A DNA stretch of 11,978 nt from Sulfuritalea sp. Lineage in GTDB: Bacteria > Pseudomonadota > Gammaproteobacteria > Burkholderiales > Rhodocyclaceae. The notes under the pieces were generated by a model. It was not told the origin of the DNA. It saw nothing but the letters and a program-made list of their open reading frames with translations, and searched no databases. The position numbers and the translations under genes are program-made. The stretch lies in contig JAIPCS010000100.1 in assembly GCA_021738105.1 (NCBI GenBank), positions 1 to 11,978 on the forward strand, read 5' to 3'. Below are positions 1-7,567 of the stretch, in pieces. The first letter of the stretch is position 1. The number at the start of each line of letters is the position of its first letter.

Positions 1-22
1 CTACCGCGAACAGAGCTCTCAT
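1..22 (-). CDS. 5' end of the next gene of the MCE operon (partial), possibly the ABC transport auxiliary lipoprotein
   Basis: An ATG at 22-20 overlaps the TGA stop of the MCE protein gene (19-21) as ATGA, and the frame stays open to the window edge, giving MRALFAV. A purine-rich stretch (AAGAAGAGACGAG) lies just upstream and could act as a ribosome binding site. In many proteobacterial MCE operons of the permease-ATPase-MCE type, the following gene encodes an outer-membrane auxiliary lipoprotein of the PqiC/DUF330 class, and a short basic-hydrophobic start fits a signal peptide. Only seven codons are visible, so the product is inferred from operon context and the coding call rests on the ATGA overlap. 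Confidence 0.5.
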
Positions 23-966
23 TTACTCGTCTCTTCTTGTTTGTTCGTGGCGGAGAAACCGGTTTCGCCAGGTCCGGGCACGCGTGTGCCGCGTCCGAAA
101 ATCAGCATTTGCGGATTGTCTTCGATCTCTTTCAGGACGCGCGCTAGCTGGTGGGAGCTGATTTCCAATTCCTGCATCAGGGCGTCGGCTCGCGGCAATG
201 TCGTCGACAACTCATCGGAGGCGTTGTTGGCAAGACTCTCCACTCGACGGGACAAACCTGCCATTGACTTGACCAGATTGCGCATTTCCGCCGTCAGGGG
301 TGCGCTCTCCCCTGCGGTTTTTTCGAGATTGCTCAGGATCTGCTTCAAGTGACGAATGTTGTCGTCCGAGAGCGCCTCGCGTATCGATTCCAGCACCACG
401 GGAACGTCTCGCAGTCCGTCAGAGGCGGCCGACAAATTTTCGAGGGTGCGCGAAAGATTCCTGAGATTTCTCTCATCCAGCAACCTGCCCAGGCGGACTG
501 TCACCGCGTTGATCTGCTCAACGATATCGCCCGACTTTTCACCCAGTTTTTCGAACAGCGAGGAGTTCAGCACAATGCGCGGCGACTCCCCATTGGCGCC
601 CAGCAATGGAGCGTTCGAAGAGCCGTCGTCCTCGATCTGCACATAAGCCAGGCCGGTGACCCCCTGATACCCCAGTTCGGCAGTACTACCGCGCGTCAGA
701 CGGAAGCGGTCATCTATGTTGATCCTGACCAGAATGATGCGGGGGTCTGCAGGATCCTGTTCGATGGCGGTGACTTTTCCCGCACGGATACCGCGATAAC
801 GCACCTGCGCCTGGACATTGAGTCCTGTGACGTTTTTTCGTGTTTCCAGAACGTAGGTGGTCGTCGATTCATTGCTCTGCCCCAGCCACCAAATGGCGAC
901 GGCAGAAGCGATACCGAGCAAAATCGCGAAAATGCCCGCGGCGAGTGCATGAGAACGATTTTCCAT
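19..966 (-). CDS. MCE-family (MlaD-like) lipid transport substrate-binding protein with long helical tail
   Basis: 315 aa. This is the periplasmic lipid-binding subunit of an MCE-type ABC transporter that moves phospholipids or other lipids across the envelope. Residues about 10-29 form one N-terminal transmembrane anchor, and residues about 38-115 form a single MCE/MlaD domain (a GLNVQAQVRYRGIRAGKV segment and the GVTGLAYVQIE strand pair). From about 135 to 285 the protein is almost entirely amphipathic helix, followed by NPQMLIFGRG and a polar tail. E. coli MlaD is only about 183 aa, so the extra helical part resembles the needle-forming helices of PqiB or actinobacterial Mce proteins rather than the compact MlaD ring. 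The ATG at 966 is 12 bp after the ATPase stop, with no strong Shine-Dalgarno sequence. The stop overlaps the next start as ATGA. The family call is firm; the substrate and direction of transport are unknown. Confidence 0.93.
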   Translation of the reverse strand: MENRSHALAAGIFAILLGIASAVAIWWLGQSNESTTTYVLETRKNVTGLNVQAQVRYRGIRAGKVTAIEQDPADPRIILVRINIDDRFRLTRGSTAELGYQGVTGLAYVQIEDDGSSNAPLLGANGESPRIVLNSSLFEKLGEKSGDIVEQINAVTVRLGRLLDERNLRNLSRTLENLSAASDGLRDVPVVLESIREALSDDNIRHLKQILSNLEKTAGESAPLTAEMRNLVKSMAGLSRRVESLANNASDELSTTLPRADALMQELEISSHQLARVLKEIEDNPQMLIFGRGTRVPGPGETGFSATNKQEETSK

Positions 967-978
967 AGCGCGACGGCT

Positions 979-1764
979 TCAGTAGGTGGCGCTTGCAAGG
1001 CCGGTATTCTGCAAGGCCCTTACGCTACGCTCGGAAAGGAAGAAATTGCGAATAAAGGGATGATCAATGTCCATGATTTCCTCAGTAGTGCCATAGGCCA
1101 GAATATGCTGATCGGCAAGAACGGCAACGCGGGTCGACAGTGCCGCCAAGGTGTCCAGATCATGCGTTACCAGCATTACCGTCAGTCCAAGTTCTTCACC
1201 CAGCATGCGGATCAGGCGTACGAAACTGTCGGAGCGATCAGGATCAAGTCCGGCAGTCGGTTCGTCAAGCAGCAGCAGCTCGGGATCAAGCGCCAGCGCG
1301 CGCGCCAGTGCAACACGCTTGACCATGCCGCCAGAAAGCTCAGCGGGCATCAGTTTGGCATGGTGCGGCAATAATTCAACCAGGGACAGTTTGAGCATCA
1401 CCAGATCGCGGATGGTGGCTTCGTCATAACGCTGCAGCTCCCGCAACGGAAAAGCGATATTGTCAAACACGCTGAATGCGGAAAAAAGTGCTCCGTGCTG
1501 AAACAGCACTCCAAAGCGCTGTCGCAATGCCCTTTCTCGCGCGATCCCGCCGCCAAACAACGGTTCGCCAAAAAGTTCGATGCTGCCGCTGTTCGGCAAC
1601 AGCAAACCAATCGTCATGCGCAGCAAGGTGGTTTTTCCGCTTCCGGATCCACCCACCAGGGACACCAGCTCGCCACGCTGAATATCGAGATTGAGCCCTT
1701 GATGAATCCATGTCTCGCCAAAACGAGTGGAAAGATCTCGAACGCGAATAACCGAGGTGGTCAT
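979..1764 (-). CDS. MlaF-like ABC transporter ATPase
   Basis: 261 aa cytoplasmic ATPase that powers the MCE lipid transporter. Visible motifs are Walker A GGSGSGKTT (38-46), Q-loop LFQHGALF (Q89), signature LSGGM (143-147), Walker B LLLLDEP (163-169), D-loop AGLDP and H-loop VTHD (H201). The C-terminal HPFIRNFF segment (about 235-242) is typical of MlaF-type ATPases of lipid importers and exporters. I chose the ATG at 1764, which gives MTTSVIRVRDLS, because homology to ABC ATPases begins there. The frame is open further upstream, but that would extend into the permease gene without similarity. It starts 10 bp after the permease stop and ends 12 bp before the MCE gene, so the three genes are surely cotranscribed. 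I leave the symbol empty because this may be a second, non-Mla MCE locus. Confidence 0.95.
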   Translation of the reverse strand: MTTSVIRVRDLSTRFGETWIHQGLNLDIQRGELVSLVGGSGSGKTTLLRMTIGLLLPNSGSIELFGEPLFGGGIARERALRQRFGVLFQHGALFSAFSVFDNIAFPLRELQRYDEATIRDLVMLKLSLVELLPHHAKLMPAELSGGMVKRVALARALALDPELLLLDEPTAGLDPDRSDSFVRLIRMLGEELGLTVMLVTHDLDTLAALSTRVAVLADQHILAYGTTEEIMDIDHPFIRNFFLSERSVRALQNTGLASATY

Positions 1765-1774
1765 GCTCTTGCGC

Positions 1775-2893
1775 TCATCCGGGCAAACCGATGCTTCGTG
1801 TGGCGACTGCAAAAATCGCATCGATCACAATTACGACCGTAATCGACGAAACCACCGATGCCGTGGTATTGCTCGACAGGCTTTCCGTATTCGGACGTAC
1901 CCGAAGACCGAAATGGCACGCCACCAGCGCCACGAACATGCCGAACACCGCACCTTTCGCCAATCCGATCCACAGGTTGGCGGCCGGCACCACGCGAGGC
2001 AGGGTTTGGAAGAAAAATCCGTAGGAAATGTCGAGCTGTAATTGAGCGGAAACCATGCCGCCGATCATCGCGATCGACGTACTCCAAAGCACAAGCAGGG
2101 GCATGGCGATCACCAGCGCGATCACTTTGGGAAATACCAGACGCAATCCGCGCGGTATGCCCATGGTTGCCAGTGCGTCGATTTCCTCGGTCACCCGCAT
2201 CACGCCCAGTTGCGCAGTCATTGCCGAACCGGATCGGCCGGCAACCAGTATCGCCACCAGAACCGGCCCGAGTTCACGCACCAGACCAAGGCCAATGATA
2301 TTTACGATAAAGACGTCGGCGCCGAATTGCTTGAGTTGCAAGGCCGACAGGTAGGAAAGTACTACACCAATCAAAAATCCGACCAAAGCGGTTACCGGCA
2401 TGGCGCGGACTCCGCTTTTATATAGATTGGCGGATATTTCCCGACGCGGCAAGTCGGCGGGATAGCGCACCACATGCACCAGATCAATGGCGAATTGCCC
2501 CACCAGCGCAACAAAATCGTTGAAATGGCGACCCAGACCGATCGTCGCCGAGCCAATCATCCGCACACCGTGCAATGCCGACTTTGGTTCCGCCTTAGCG
2601 TGCGGAGCGTGGTCGGCCGAATCGATGCGCTCGAATACCCGCCAATGTTCCGGCTTGATCATCAACTGGGCCGGTGCGGTTCGATCCCACACACGCCAAA
2701 TCAGCATGGCGCCGGCACTGTCTATCGCCTCGAGCTCCATACAGTCCCAGGTACTCGATGCATCGGCAACCCGGCTCAATTCCCGGGATAAATCATCAAC
2801 CATCCGGGATGTGCTCGCCAAAGTCCAGCGCCCGAACAGCCTGACGACGCGTCCACGCTCACCGGAGATCACTTCAATTCGAGCGACAGGCAT
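1775..2893 (-). CDS. MlaE-type ABC permease with N-terminal STAS domain (MlaB-MlaE fusion)
   Basis: 372 aa. Residues 1 to about 90 look like a STAS domain: a short beta strand start, the GRWTLAST segment, and EAIDSAGAMLI, where S59 sits at the place of the conserved STAS Ser/Thr (T52 in E. coli MlaB). After a linker of about 20 residues the MlaE permease fold follows, with hydrophobic helices near 165-187, 193-218, 255-285, 310-330 and 347-366. The hallmark segment ELGPVLVAILVAGRSGSAMT, leading into GVMRVTEEIDAL (about 207-240), is present and contacts the ATPase. In E. coli the STAS protein MlaB is separate and regulates MlaF; here both are one chain. It is the first gene of the operon, 66 bp after the ppx stop. 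The ATG at 2893 lacks an obvious Shine-Dalgarno sequence. Family and fusion are clear; the lipid moved is unknown. Confidence 0.95.
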   Translation of the reverse strand: MPVARIEVISGERGRVVRLFGRWTLASTSRMVDDLSRELSRVADASSTWDCMELEAIDSAGAMLIWRVWDRTAPAQLMIKPEHWRVFERIDSADHAPHAKAEPKSALHGVRMIGSATIGLGRHFNDFVALVGQFAIDLVHVVRYPADLPRREISANLYKSGVRAMPVTALVGFLIGVVLSYLSALQLKQFGADVFIVNIIGLGLVRELGPVLVAILVAGRSGSAMTAQLGVMRVTEEIDALATMGIPRGLRLVFPKVIALVIAMPLLVLWSTSIAMIGGMVSAQLQLDISYGFFFQTLPRVVPAANLWIGLAKGAVFGMFVALVACHFGLRVRPNTESLSSNTTASVVSSITVVIVIDAIFAVATRSIGLPG

Positions 2894-2931
2894 CAGGCGG
2901 TTGGATAGTTCGGCGATATGAGTAAGCGATG

Positions 2932-2937
2932 ATTATA
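2932..2937 (-). promoter_or_regulatory. Candidate -10 box for the MCE transporter operon
   Basis: In the 66 bp between the ppx stop and the permease start, the minus strand has a perfect TATAAT. Transcription would start roughly 30 nt before the permease ATG. The best -35 is weak: TTGAAA lies 20 bp upstream, longer than the usual 16-18. The permease operon could also be read through from ppx, since no terminator is visible between them. Confidence 0.35.
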
Positions 2938-2959
2938 GCCACGCCTGAAGCATGACATT

Positions 2960-4456
2960 TCAAGTATCACGAAGCGCTTGCAAACTGTTGATTAGCAGAC
3001 TGCTGCCGATTCCGCTCCATTGCTGCGCCTCGTCCGCCAGACTGGCCGCCGTAAGCGGCAAGGCCTTCAGTCCACCACCAAGACTCAGCCGAAATCCATT
3101 GCGCATTGCACCAATGCTTATTACCGGCAGGGGTTGATCATCACGGGGGCGATGCAACAACACTGCAATTCGCAGACAGAGAATCAGGCTCCACTCGGAC
3201 GCCTGCCCACGCAGTGGCTGAGCGCGCTCCAGCTTGCCGCGATGCGCCAGCACCAGCCTTGAAAGTCTTGCCTGGTCACGCCTTGAAAATCCTGGCATGT
3301 CGGCATTGCCCAGGATGTAGGCACTGTGCTTGTGATAACTCGAGTGCGCCACCGAAATTCCGATTTCATGAAGTCGTGCCGCCCACACAATAAACTGCGC
3401 ATCCGGATGTCCTGCTTCCCGACTCTCGGGGACGACCTGGTTCAACAGGCCGAGCGCTGTATGAGCAACCCGCGCTGCCTGTTTGCGATCCACCTCATAG
3501 CGTTGCATGAAGCGATTCACCGTGGCTTCGCGCAAATCGTCGTGGTGATAGCGGCCGAGCTGGTCGTAAAGAACACCAAGGCGCAACGCGCCTTCCGAGA
3601 ACGCCATGCGTTCCAGTCCGAATTCCTTGAAAACCGCCGACATGATCGCCAACCCACCGGGAAGTACCAGCACCCGATCAGCGCGCATCCCCTGAAGCTT
3701 CATGCGGGACGCATCGCCGGCACGAAACATTTCGTTGCGCAGCTTGTCCAATCCGTCACGCGTGATCCCGTGATCGGAAAATCCGTTCAGTTCAAGAATA
3801 TCAACGATCGCCTTCGCGGTGCCGGACGAACCGATTGCCTCATCCCAGCCCGTCTCGCGATAAACGTGCACAATGGATTGCAATTCGCGGCGCGCCGCAA
3901 GTTCGGCCACTTTGAAGCTTTTCTTGTCGACTTTTCCGTCGGGGAAAAAACGCAAACTGAAACCGACGCAGCCCATATAGAGCGACTCGAGTCGAAGCGG
4001 ATCAAAATTCTGGCCAATGATGAATTCGGTGGAACCCCCACCGATATCGACAACCAACTGACGCGATTGAGTGTTGGCCAGCGTGTGGGCCACTCCCAGA
4101 TAAATCAGTCGTGCCTCCTCCCGTCCTGCAATCACTTCTATCGGGAATCCCAAGGCGGCCTCGGCTTTGTCCAGGAACTGCTCGGCGTTCTTGGCCACAC
4201 GCAAGGTATTTGTCGCCACCGCACGTACGGCGCCACGATCAAAATCGCGCAAGCGCTCCCCGAAACGTTCCAGAGCTTCAATGCCGCGCTGCTGCGCAGC
4301 GTCATCCAGGCGCTTGTCCAATGTCAAACCCGCAGCGAGCCTCACCGACTCTTTGAGTCCGTCCAGAGGGTAAATCTGGGAGGCTACAATCCGCCCGACT
4401 TGCAGGCGAAAGCTATTGGATCCGAGATCGACAGCGGCGATCAGTTCGTAAGCCAT
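2960..4456 (-). CDS. ppx: Exopolyphosphatase (Ppx/GppA family)
   Basis: 498 aa. It releases terminal phosphate from long-chain polyphosphate, and family members also hydrolyse pppGpp to ppGpp. The N-terminal half is an actin/Hsp70-like ASKHA fold: phosphate loop DLGSNSFRLQ (10-19), VATNTLRVAKN (80-90), the GREEARLIYLGV segment containing the catalytic glutamate (E113 or E114), the second phosphate loop DIGGGSTEF (137-145) and the GSSGTAKAI segment. The C-terminal part is the HD-like helical domain of the long Ppx form (RVAHTALGLL, LHEIGISVAHSSYHKHS). The length is close to E. coli Ppx (about 513 aa), which favours Ppx over short GppA-only forms. The ATG at 4456 gives the standard MAYELIAAVDLGSNSF start. 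AGGAG lies 13 nt upstream, which is far. It is divergent from ppk1, the matching synthase, across 95 bp, which supports a polyphosphate role. A pppGpp activity cannot be excluded. Confidence 0.93.
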   Translation of the reverse strand: MAYELIAAVDLGSNSFRLQVGRIVASQIYPLDGLKESVRLAAGLTLDKRLDDAAQQRGIEALERFGERLRDFDRGAVRAVATNTLRVAKNAEQFLDKAEAALGFPIEVIAGREEARLIYLGVAHTLANTQSRQLVVDIGGGSTEFIIGQNFDPLRLESLYMGCVGFSLRFFPDGKVDKKSFKVAELAARRELQSIVHVYRETGWDEAIGSSGTAKAIVDILELNGFSDHGITRDGLDKLRNEMFRAGDASRMKLQGMRADRVLVLPGGLAIMSAVFKEFGLERMAFSEGALRLGVLYDQLGRYHHDDLREATVNRFMQRYEVDRKQAARVAHTALGLLNQVVPESREAGHPDAQFIVWAARLHEIGISVAHSSYHKHSAYILGNADMPGFSRRDQARLSRLVLAHRGKLERAQPLRGQASEWSLILCLRIAVLLHRPRDDQPLPVISIGAMRNGFRLSLGGGLKALPLTAASLADEAQQWSGIGSSLLINSLQALRDT

Positions 4457-4493
4457 GTCCGGATTCTAACTCCTGCATTGTGTTTGATCTGCG

Positions 4494-4522
4494 TCGATGT
4501 CGGTTCCCGGATGGCGCATAAT
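4494..4522 (+). promoter_or_regulatory. Candidate ppk1 promoter in the ppx-ppk1 divergent gap
   Basis: CATAAT (4517-4522, five of six to the sigma-70 -10 box) lies 17 bp after TCGATG (4494-4499, a weak -35). Transcription would start near 4529, about 22 nt before the ppk1 ATG. The whole gap between the two start codons is only 95 bp (4457-4551), so any regulator bound here could affect both genes. I did not find two clear Pho-box half sites. Confidence 0.3.
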
Positions 4523-4551
4523 TAGCTCATTTGACTGAGCCAAGACCCGTT

Positions 4552-6636
4552 ATGTCGCAGCCACGTCGATTTCCTCACCAGCACTTTCTGAATCGCGAAC
4601 TCTCCCTGCTTGCCTTTAATCGACGGGTTCTTGCTCAGGCGGCGGATGACCGCGTACCGCTGCTCGAGCGACTTCGGTTCTTGTGCATCGTTTCCTCGAA
4701 TCTGGATGAATTCTTCGAAATCCGTGCAGCGGGACTGAAAGAACAGATCAAGCTGGGAAGCCATGCCGTCAGCGCCGACGGAATGCCGCCGCTTGAAGTA
4801 TTTCGCCGTGTCACGGATCAGGCCCATCAACTGATCGCCGAACAGTATGCGCTGCTGAATGACATCATCCTTCCGGCCCTTGAAAAGGAAGGCATTGCGT
4901 TCATTCGCCGCAGCTTGTGGACCAAGGAACAACACGCCTGGATACGAGATTACTTTCGCAAGGAAGTCATGCCGGTTCTGACGCCGATCGGACTGGATCC
5001 GTCGCATCCATTTCCAAGAGTCCTGAACAAGAGCCTCAACTTTGCCGTTGAACTTGAAGGGACTGACGCTTTTGGGCGCAATTCCGGAGCAGCCATCGTT
5101 CAGGCACCGCGTGCCTTGCCACGCGTCATTCGGTTGCCCATTGAAATTTGCGGACTGGACTACGGCTTTGTCTTTCTCTCATCGATTCTTCACGAATACG
5201 TCAGCGAGCTGTTTACCGGCATGAACGTGCTCGGCTGCTATCAATTCCGCGTCACTCGCAACTCGGACTTGTTCGTCGATGACGAAGAAGTGAAGAACCT
5301 GAGAATCGCGCTGCAAGGCGAACTGCCGCAGCGCCATTTTGGCGATGCCGTGCGTCTTGAAGTCGCCGACAACTGTTCCCAAACCATGGCTGAGTTTCTG
5401 CTGCAGCAGTTCGGCCTTGATCGCGACGATCTGTACCGCGTTTCCGGCATCGTCAATCTGGTACGCCTGAACTCCGTACCTGACCGGGTAGACCGTCCGG
5501 ATCTGATGTATGCGCCCTTCCAGCCGGGCCTGCCCAAATTGCTTGGCAAGCGTTCAGACATTTTTGCCAGTATTCGCAAGCATGACATTCTGATGCACCA
5601 TCCATTCCAGTCCTTCGCACCCGTCATACAGCTCTTGCAGCAGGCTTCCGAAGACCCGCAGGTGGTGGCGATAAAGATGACGGTCTATCGAACCGGTACC
5701 GATTCGGTACTGATGCACCATCTGCTGCGCGCTGCAGAGAAAGGCAAGGAAGTCACTGTCGTGGTGGAACTGATGGCCCGATTTGACGAAGAAGCCAATC
5801 TTTCAATTGCGGCGCGCCTGGAAGAAGTCGGCGCCCATGTGGTTTATGGTGTGGTGGGTTACAAGACCCACGCAAAAATGCTGATGATTTTGCGGCGGGA
5901 AGATCAAGGCTACCGTCGCTACATACACGTTGGCACCGGAAACTACCATCCGCGCACTACGCGCTTCTATTCTGACTTTGGTCTGCTTACGTCCAACCCG
6001 GAGATCGGTGAAGATGTCAATGAAGTATTCAAGCAATTGACCGGTCTGGGGAAGGCCAGCGCACTAAAACACCTGTGGCAGGCGCCCTTTTCACTGCACC
6101 CGAAAATGCTGAGCGCGATCCGCGCCGAGACAACCGCCGCACGCGCTGGCAAGCCGGCACGAATTATCGCGAAAATGAATTCCCTGCTGGAACCAGAAAT
6201 CATCACCGCACTGTACGAGGCCAGCGAAGCCGGCGTCACCATCGACCTGATCGTTCGCGGCGTTTGCTCGCTGCGTCCAGGAGTCAAAGGACTTTCAGAA
6301 AACATCCGGGTACGTTCAGTGATCGGGCGATTCCTGGAGCACCACCGGATTTTCTATTTTCACGCCGACGGCAAGCAGGACATCTATCTGTCCAGCGCCG
6401 ACTGGATGGAACGCAATTTCTTCCGCCGGATTGAAATCAGTTTTCCGGTACTGGACCCCAAACTCAAGCAGCGCGTACTGAGGGAAGGGCTCAAGCCCTA
6501 TCTCGCGGACAACAGCCAAGCCTGGGAAATGAACGGGGTCGGCGAATACCGGATCAAACCCACTCGACGCGCCCGCATCTGTGCCCAGGAGCGCCTCTTG
6601 GCGGACCTGGGCGTCGGCAGCCTCAGCGCAACGTAA
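4552..6636 (+). CDS. ppk1: Polyphosphate kinase 1
   Basis: 694 aa, near the 688 aa of E. coli PPK. It polymerises the gamma phosphate of ATP into inorganic polyphosphate, reversibly, through a phosphohistidine intermediate. Domain order is as in the family: N domain (NRELSLLAFNRRVL at about 13-26 and SSNLDEFFEIR), head domain with DPSHPFP, then two phospholipase D-like C domains. The autophosphorylated histidine is H440 in YKTHAKM, and the second conserved histidine is H459 in YIHVGTGN. The 19-residue spacing matches H435/H454 of E. coli. The later signatures SLRPGVKGLSENIRV, FLEHHRIFYF and YLSSADWMERN are intact. I chose the ATG at 4552; an in-frame TTG at 4531 would add seven residues. No strong Shine-Dalgarno sequence precedes it. 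The gene is divergent from ppx, and its last 14 bp overlap the end of the convergent sppA. Confidence 0.97.
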   Translation: MSQPRRFPHQHFLNRELSLLAFNRRVLAQAADDRVPLLERLRFLCIVSSNLDEFFEIRAAGLKEQIKLGSHAVSADGMPPLEVFRRVTDQAHQLIAEQYALLNDIILPALEKEGIAFIRRSLWTKEQHAWIRDYFRKEVMPVLTPIGLDPSHPFPRVLNKSLNFAVELEGTDAFGRNSGAAIVQAPRALPRVIRLPIEICGLDYGFVFLSSILHEYVSELFTGMNVLGCYQFRVTRNSDLFVDDEEVKNLRIALQGELPQRHFGDAVRLEVADNCSQTMAEFLLQQFGLDRDDLYRVSGIVNLVRLNSVPDRVDRPDLMYAPFQPGLPKLLGKRSDIFASIRKHDILMHHPFQSFAPVIQLLQQASEDPQVVAIKMTVYRTGTDSVLMHHLLRAAEKGKEVTVVVELMARFDEEANLSIAARLEEVGAHVVYGVVGYKTHAKMLMILRREDQGYRRYIHVGTGNYHPRTTRFYSDFGLLTSNPEIGEDVNEVFKQLTGLGKASALKHLWQAPFSLHPKMLSAIRAETTAARAGKPARIIAKMNSLLEPEIITALYEASEAGVTIDLIVRGVCSLRPGVKGLSENIRVRSVIGRFLEHHRIFYFHADGKQDIYLSSADWMERNFFRRIEISFPVLDPKLKQRVLREGLKPYLADNSQAWEMNGVGEYRIKPTRRARICAQERLLADLGVGSLSAT

Positions 6637-7567
6637 AACGGGTCAGGGCACTGGCCAGACCTTCGGCGGTATTCGCACCGATCTGCTTGGCAAATCTCTC
6701 GGCAAAGTTCTGTCTGACGCTGAAATCACGCACCTCTGCCGCCTTGATTACGTCTCGAGCGACACTCTCTACCGTGCCGTAGCCGTCGGCCAGGCCCAGT
6801 TCAATACTCTTGGCACCGCTCCACATCAGTCCGGAAAACATTTCGGGGGTTTCCTTGAGTCGCTTTCCTCGACCTTTTCTCACGACGTTGATAAATTGCT
6901 GATGAATTTCGCCAAGCATCTGTTTTGCATGGTCCTTGTGATTTTCATTCTGCGGAGAAAACGGATCAAGAAAACCCTTGCTCTCTCCTGCCGTTAACAG
7001 GCGGCGTTCCACGCCCAGTTTCTCCATGGTTCCGGTAAAGCCAAAACCATCCATCAACACGCCAATCGAACCGACAATGCTCGCCTTGTCCACAAAAATC
7101 TTGTCCGCTGCAGCGGCGACATAGTAGCCGCCCGAGGCGCAGACATCCTCGACCACCACATGCAACTGAATTCCGGGATGTGCCTTGCGCAAGCGCAGAA
7201 TTTCGTCATTGATGATTCCTGACTGAACGGGACTCCCTCCCGGACTGTTGATCCGCAAGATCACTCCAGCCGTATGCTTGTCCTTGAATGCCTCCTGCAA
7301 GCCGCTGATGACATTCTCGGCATTGGCGTCACCTTTGGCTTTTATGACGCCTTCGAGATTGACCAGAGCCGTGTATTTAGTTCCATCTGCCAGTTTTTCC
7401 GCATCCCCCCAATCCAGCACCAAGGCCAGAATGAAGGTCAGGTAGGCAAACCCGAGCAGTTTGAAGAAGATGCCCCAACGCCTGCGGCGTCGCTGCTCGG
7501 CTACCGCCTCAAGGGCAAGTTTTTCGAGAATTTTTCGTTCCCACTGCACGTCATTGCTATCCAGCAC
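6623..7567 (-). CDS. sppA: Signal peptide peptidase SppA-type serine protease (family S49, short form)
   Basis: 314 aa inner-membrane protease that probably degrades cleaved signal peptides or other membrane peptides. A basic stretch (RRRRRW, about 26-31) precedes one transmembrane helix (about 33-52), which leaves the protease domain in the periplasm. The S49 dyad is visible as S145 in CASGGYY and K197 in GESKGF; the 52-residue spacing equals that of the B. subtilis SppA dyad (S147/K199). NSPGGSP (107-113) forms the oxyanion region. This is the single-domain short type, not the 67 kDa E. coli SppA. The start is GTG at 7567. It is supported by a strong Shine-Dalgarno sequence AGAGGAAGG (7576-7584) 8 nt upstream, inside the Rieske gene, with an 11 bp gene overlap. 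The 3' end overlaps convergent ppk1 by 14 bp, leaving no room for an intergenic terminator. Confidence 0.93.
   Translation of the reverse strand: MLDSNDVQWERKILEKLALEAVAEQRRRRRWGIFFKLLGFAYLTFILALVLDWGDAEKLADGTKYTALVNLEGVIKAKGDANAENVISGLQEAFKDKHTAGVILRINSPGGSPVQSGIINDEILRLRKAHPGIQLHVVVEDVCASGGYYVAAAADKIFVDKASIVGSIGVLMDGFGFTGTMEKLGVERRLLTAGESKGFLDPFSPQNENHKDHAKQMLGEIHQQFINVVRKGRGKRLKETPEMFSGLMWSGAKSIELGLADGYGTVESVARDVIKAAEVRDFSVRQNFAERFAKQIGANTAEGLASALTRFTLR

Noticed and set aside
349..1374. Open reading frame of 341 codons on the plus strand
   Set aside because: It lies antisense to the MCE protein and ATPase genes, crosses two genuine gene boundaries, and its product has no recognisable domain. 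Long antisense frames are common in GC-rich coding DNA.
3326..4525. Open reading frame of 399 codons on the plus strand
   Set aside because: It is antisense to ppx, whose catalytic motifs are intact, and its translation is low in recognisable structure. I treat it as a shadow frame.
4531..4551. TTG at 4531 as the start of ppk1
   Set aside because: The added seven residues are not part of the conserved PPK N-terminus, and the ATG at 4552 suits the family start. No better ribosome binding site favours TTG.
4457..4551. Pho box between ppx and ppk1
   Set aside because: I looked for two CTGTAAT-like 7-mers separated by 4 bp and found none convincing.
4522..5007. Open reading frame of 161 codons on the minus strand
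   Set aside because: It is antisense to the N-domain of ppk1 and covers the ppk1 start, with no domain seen.
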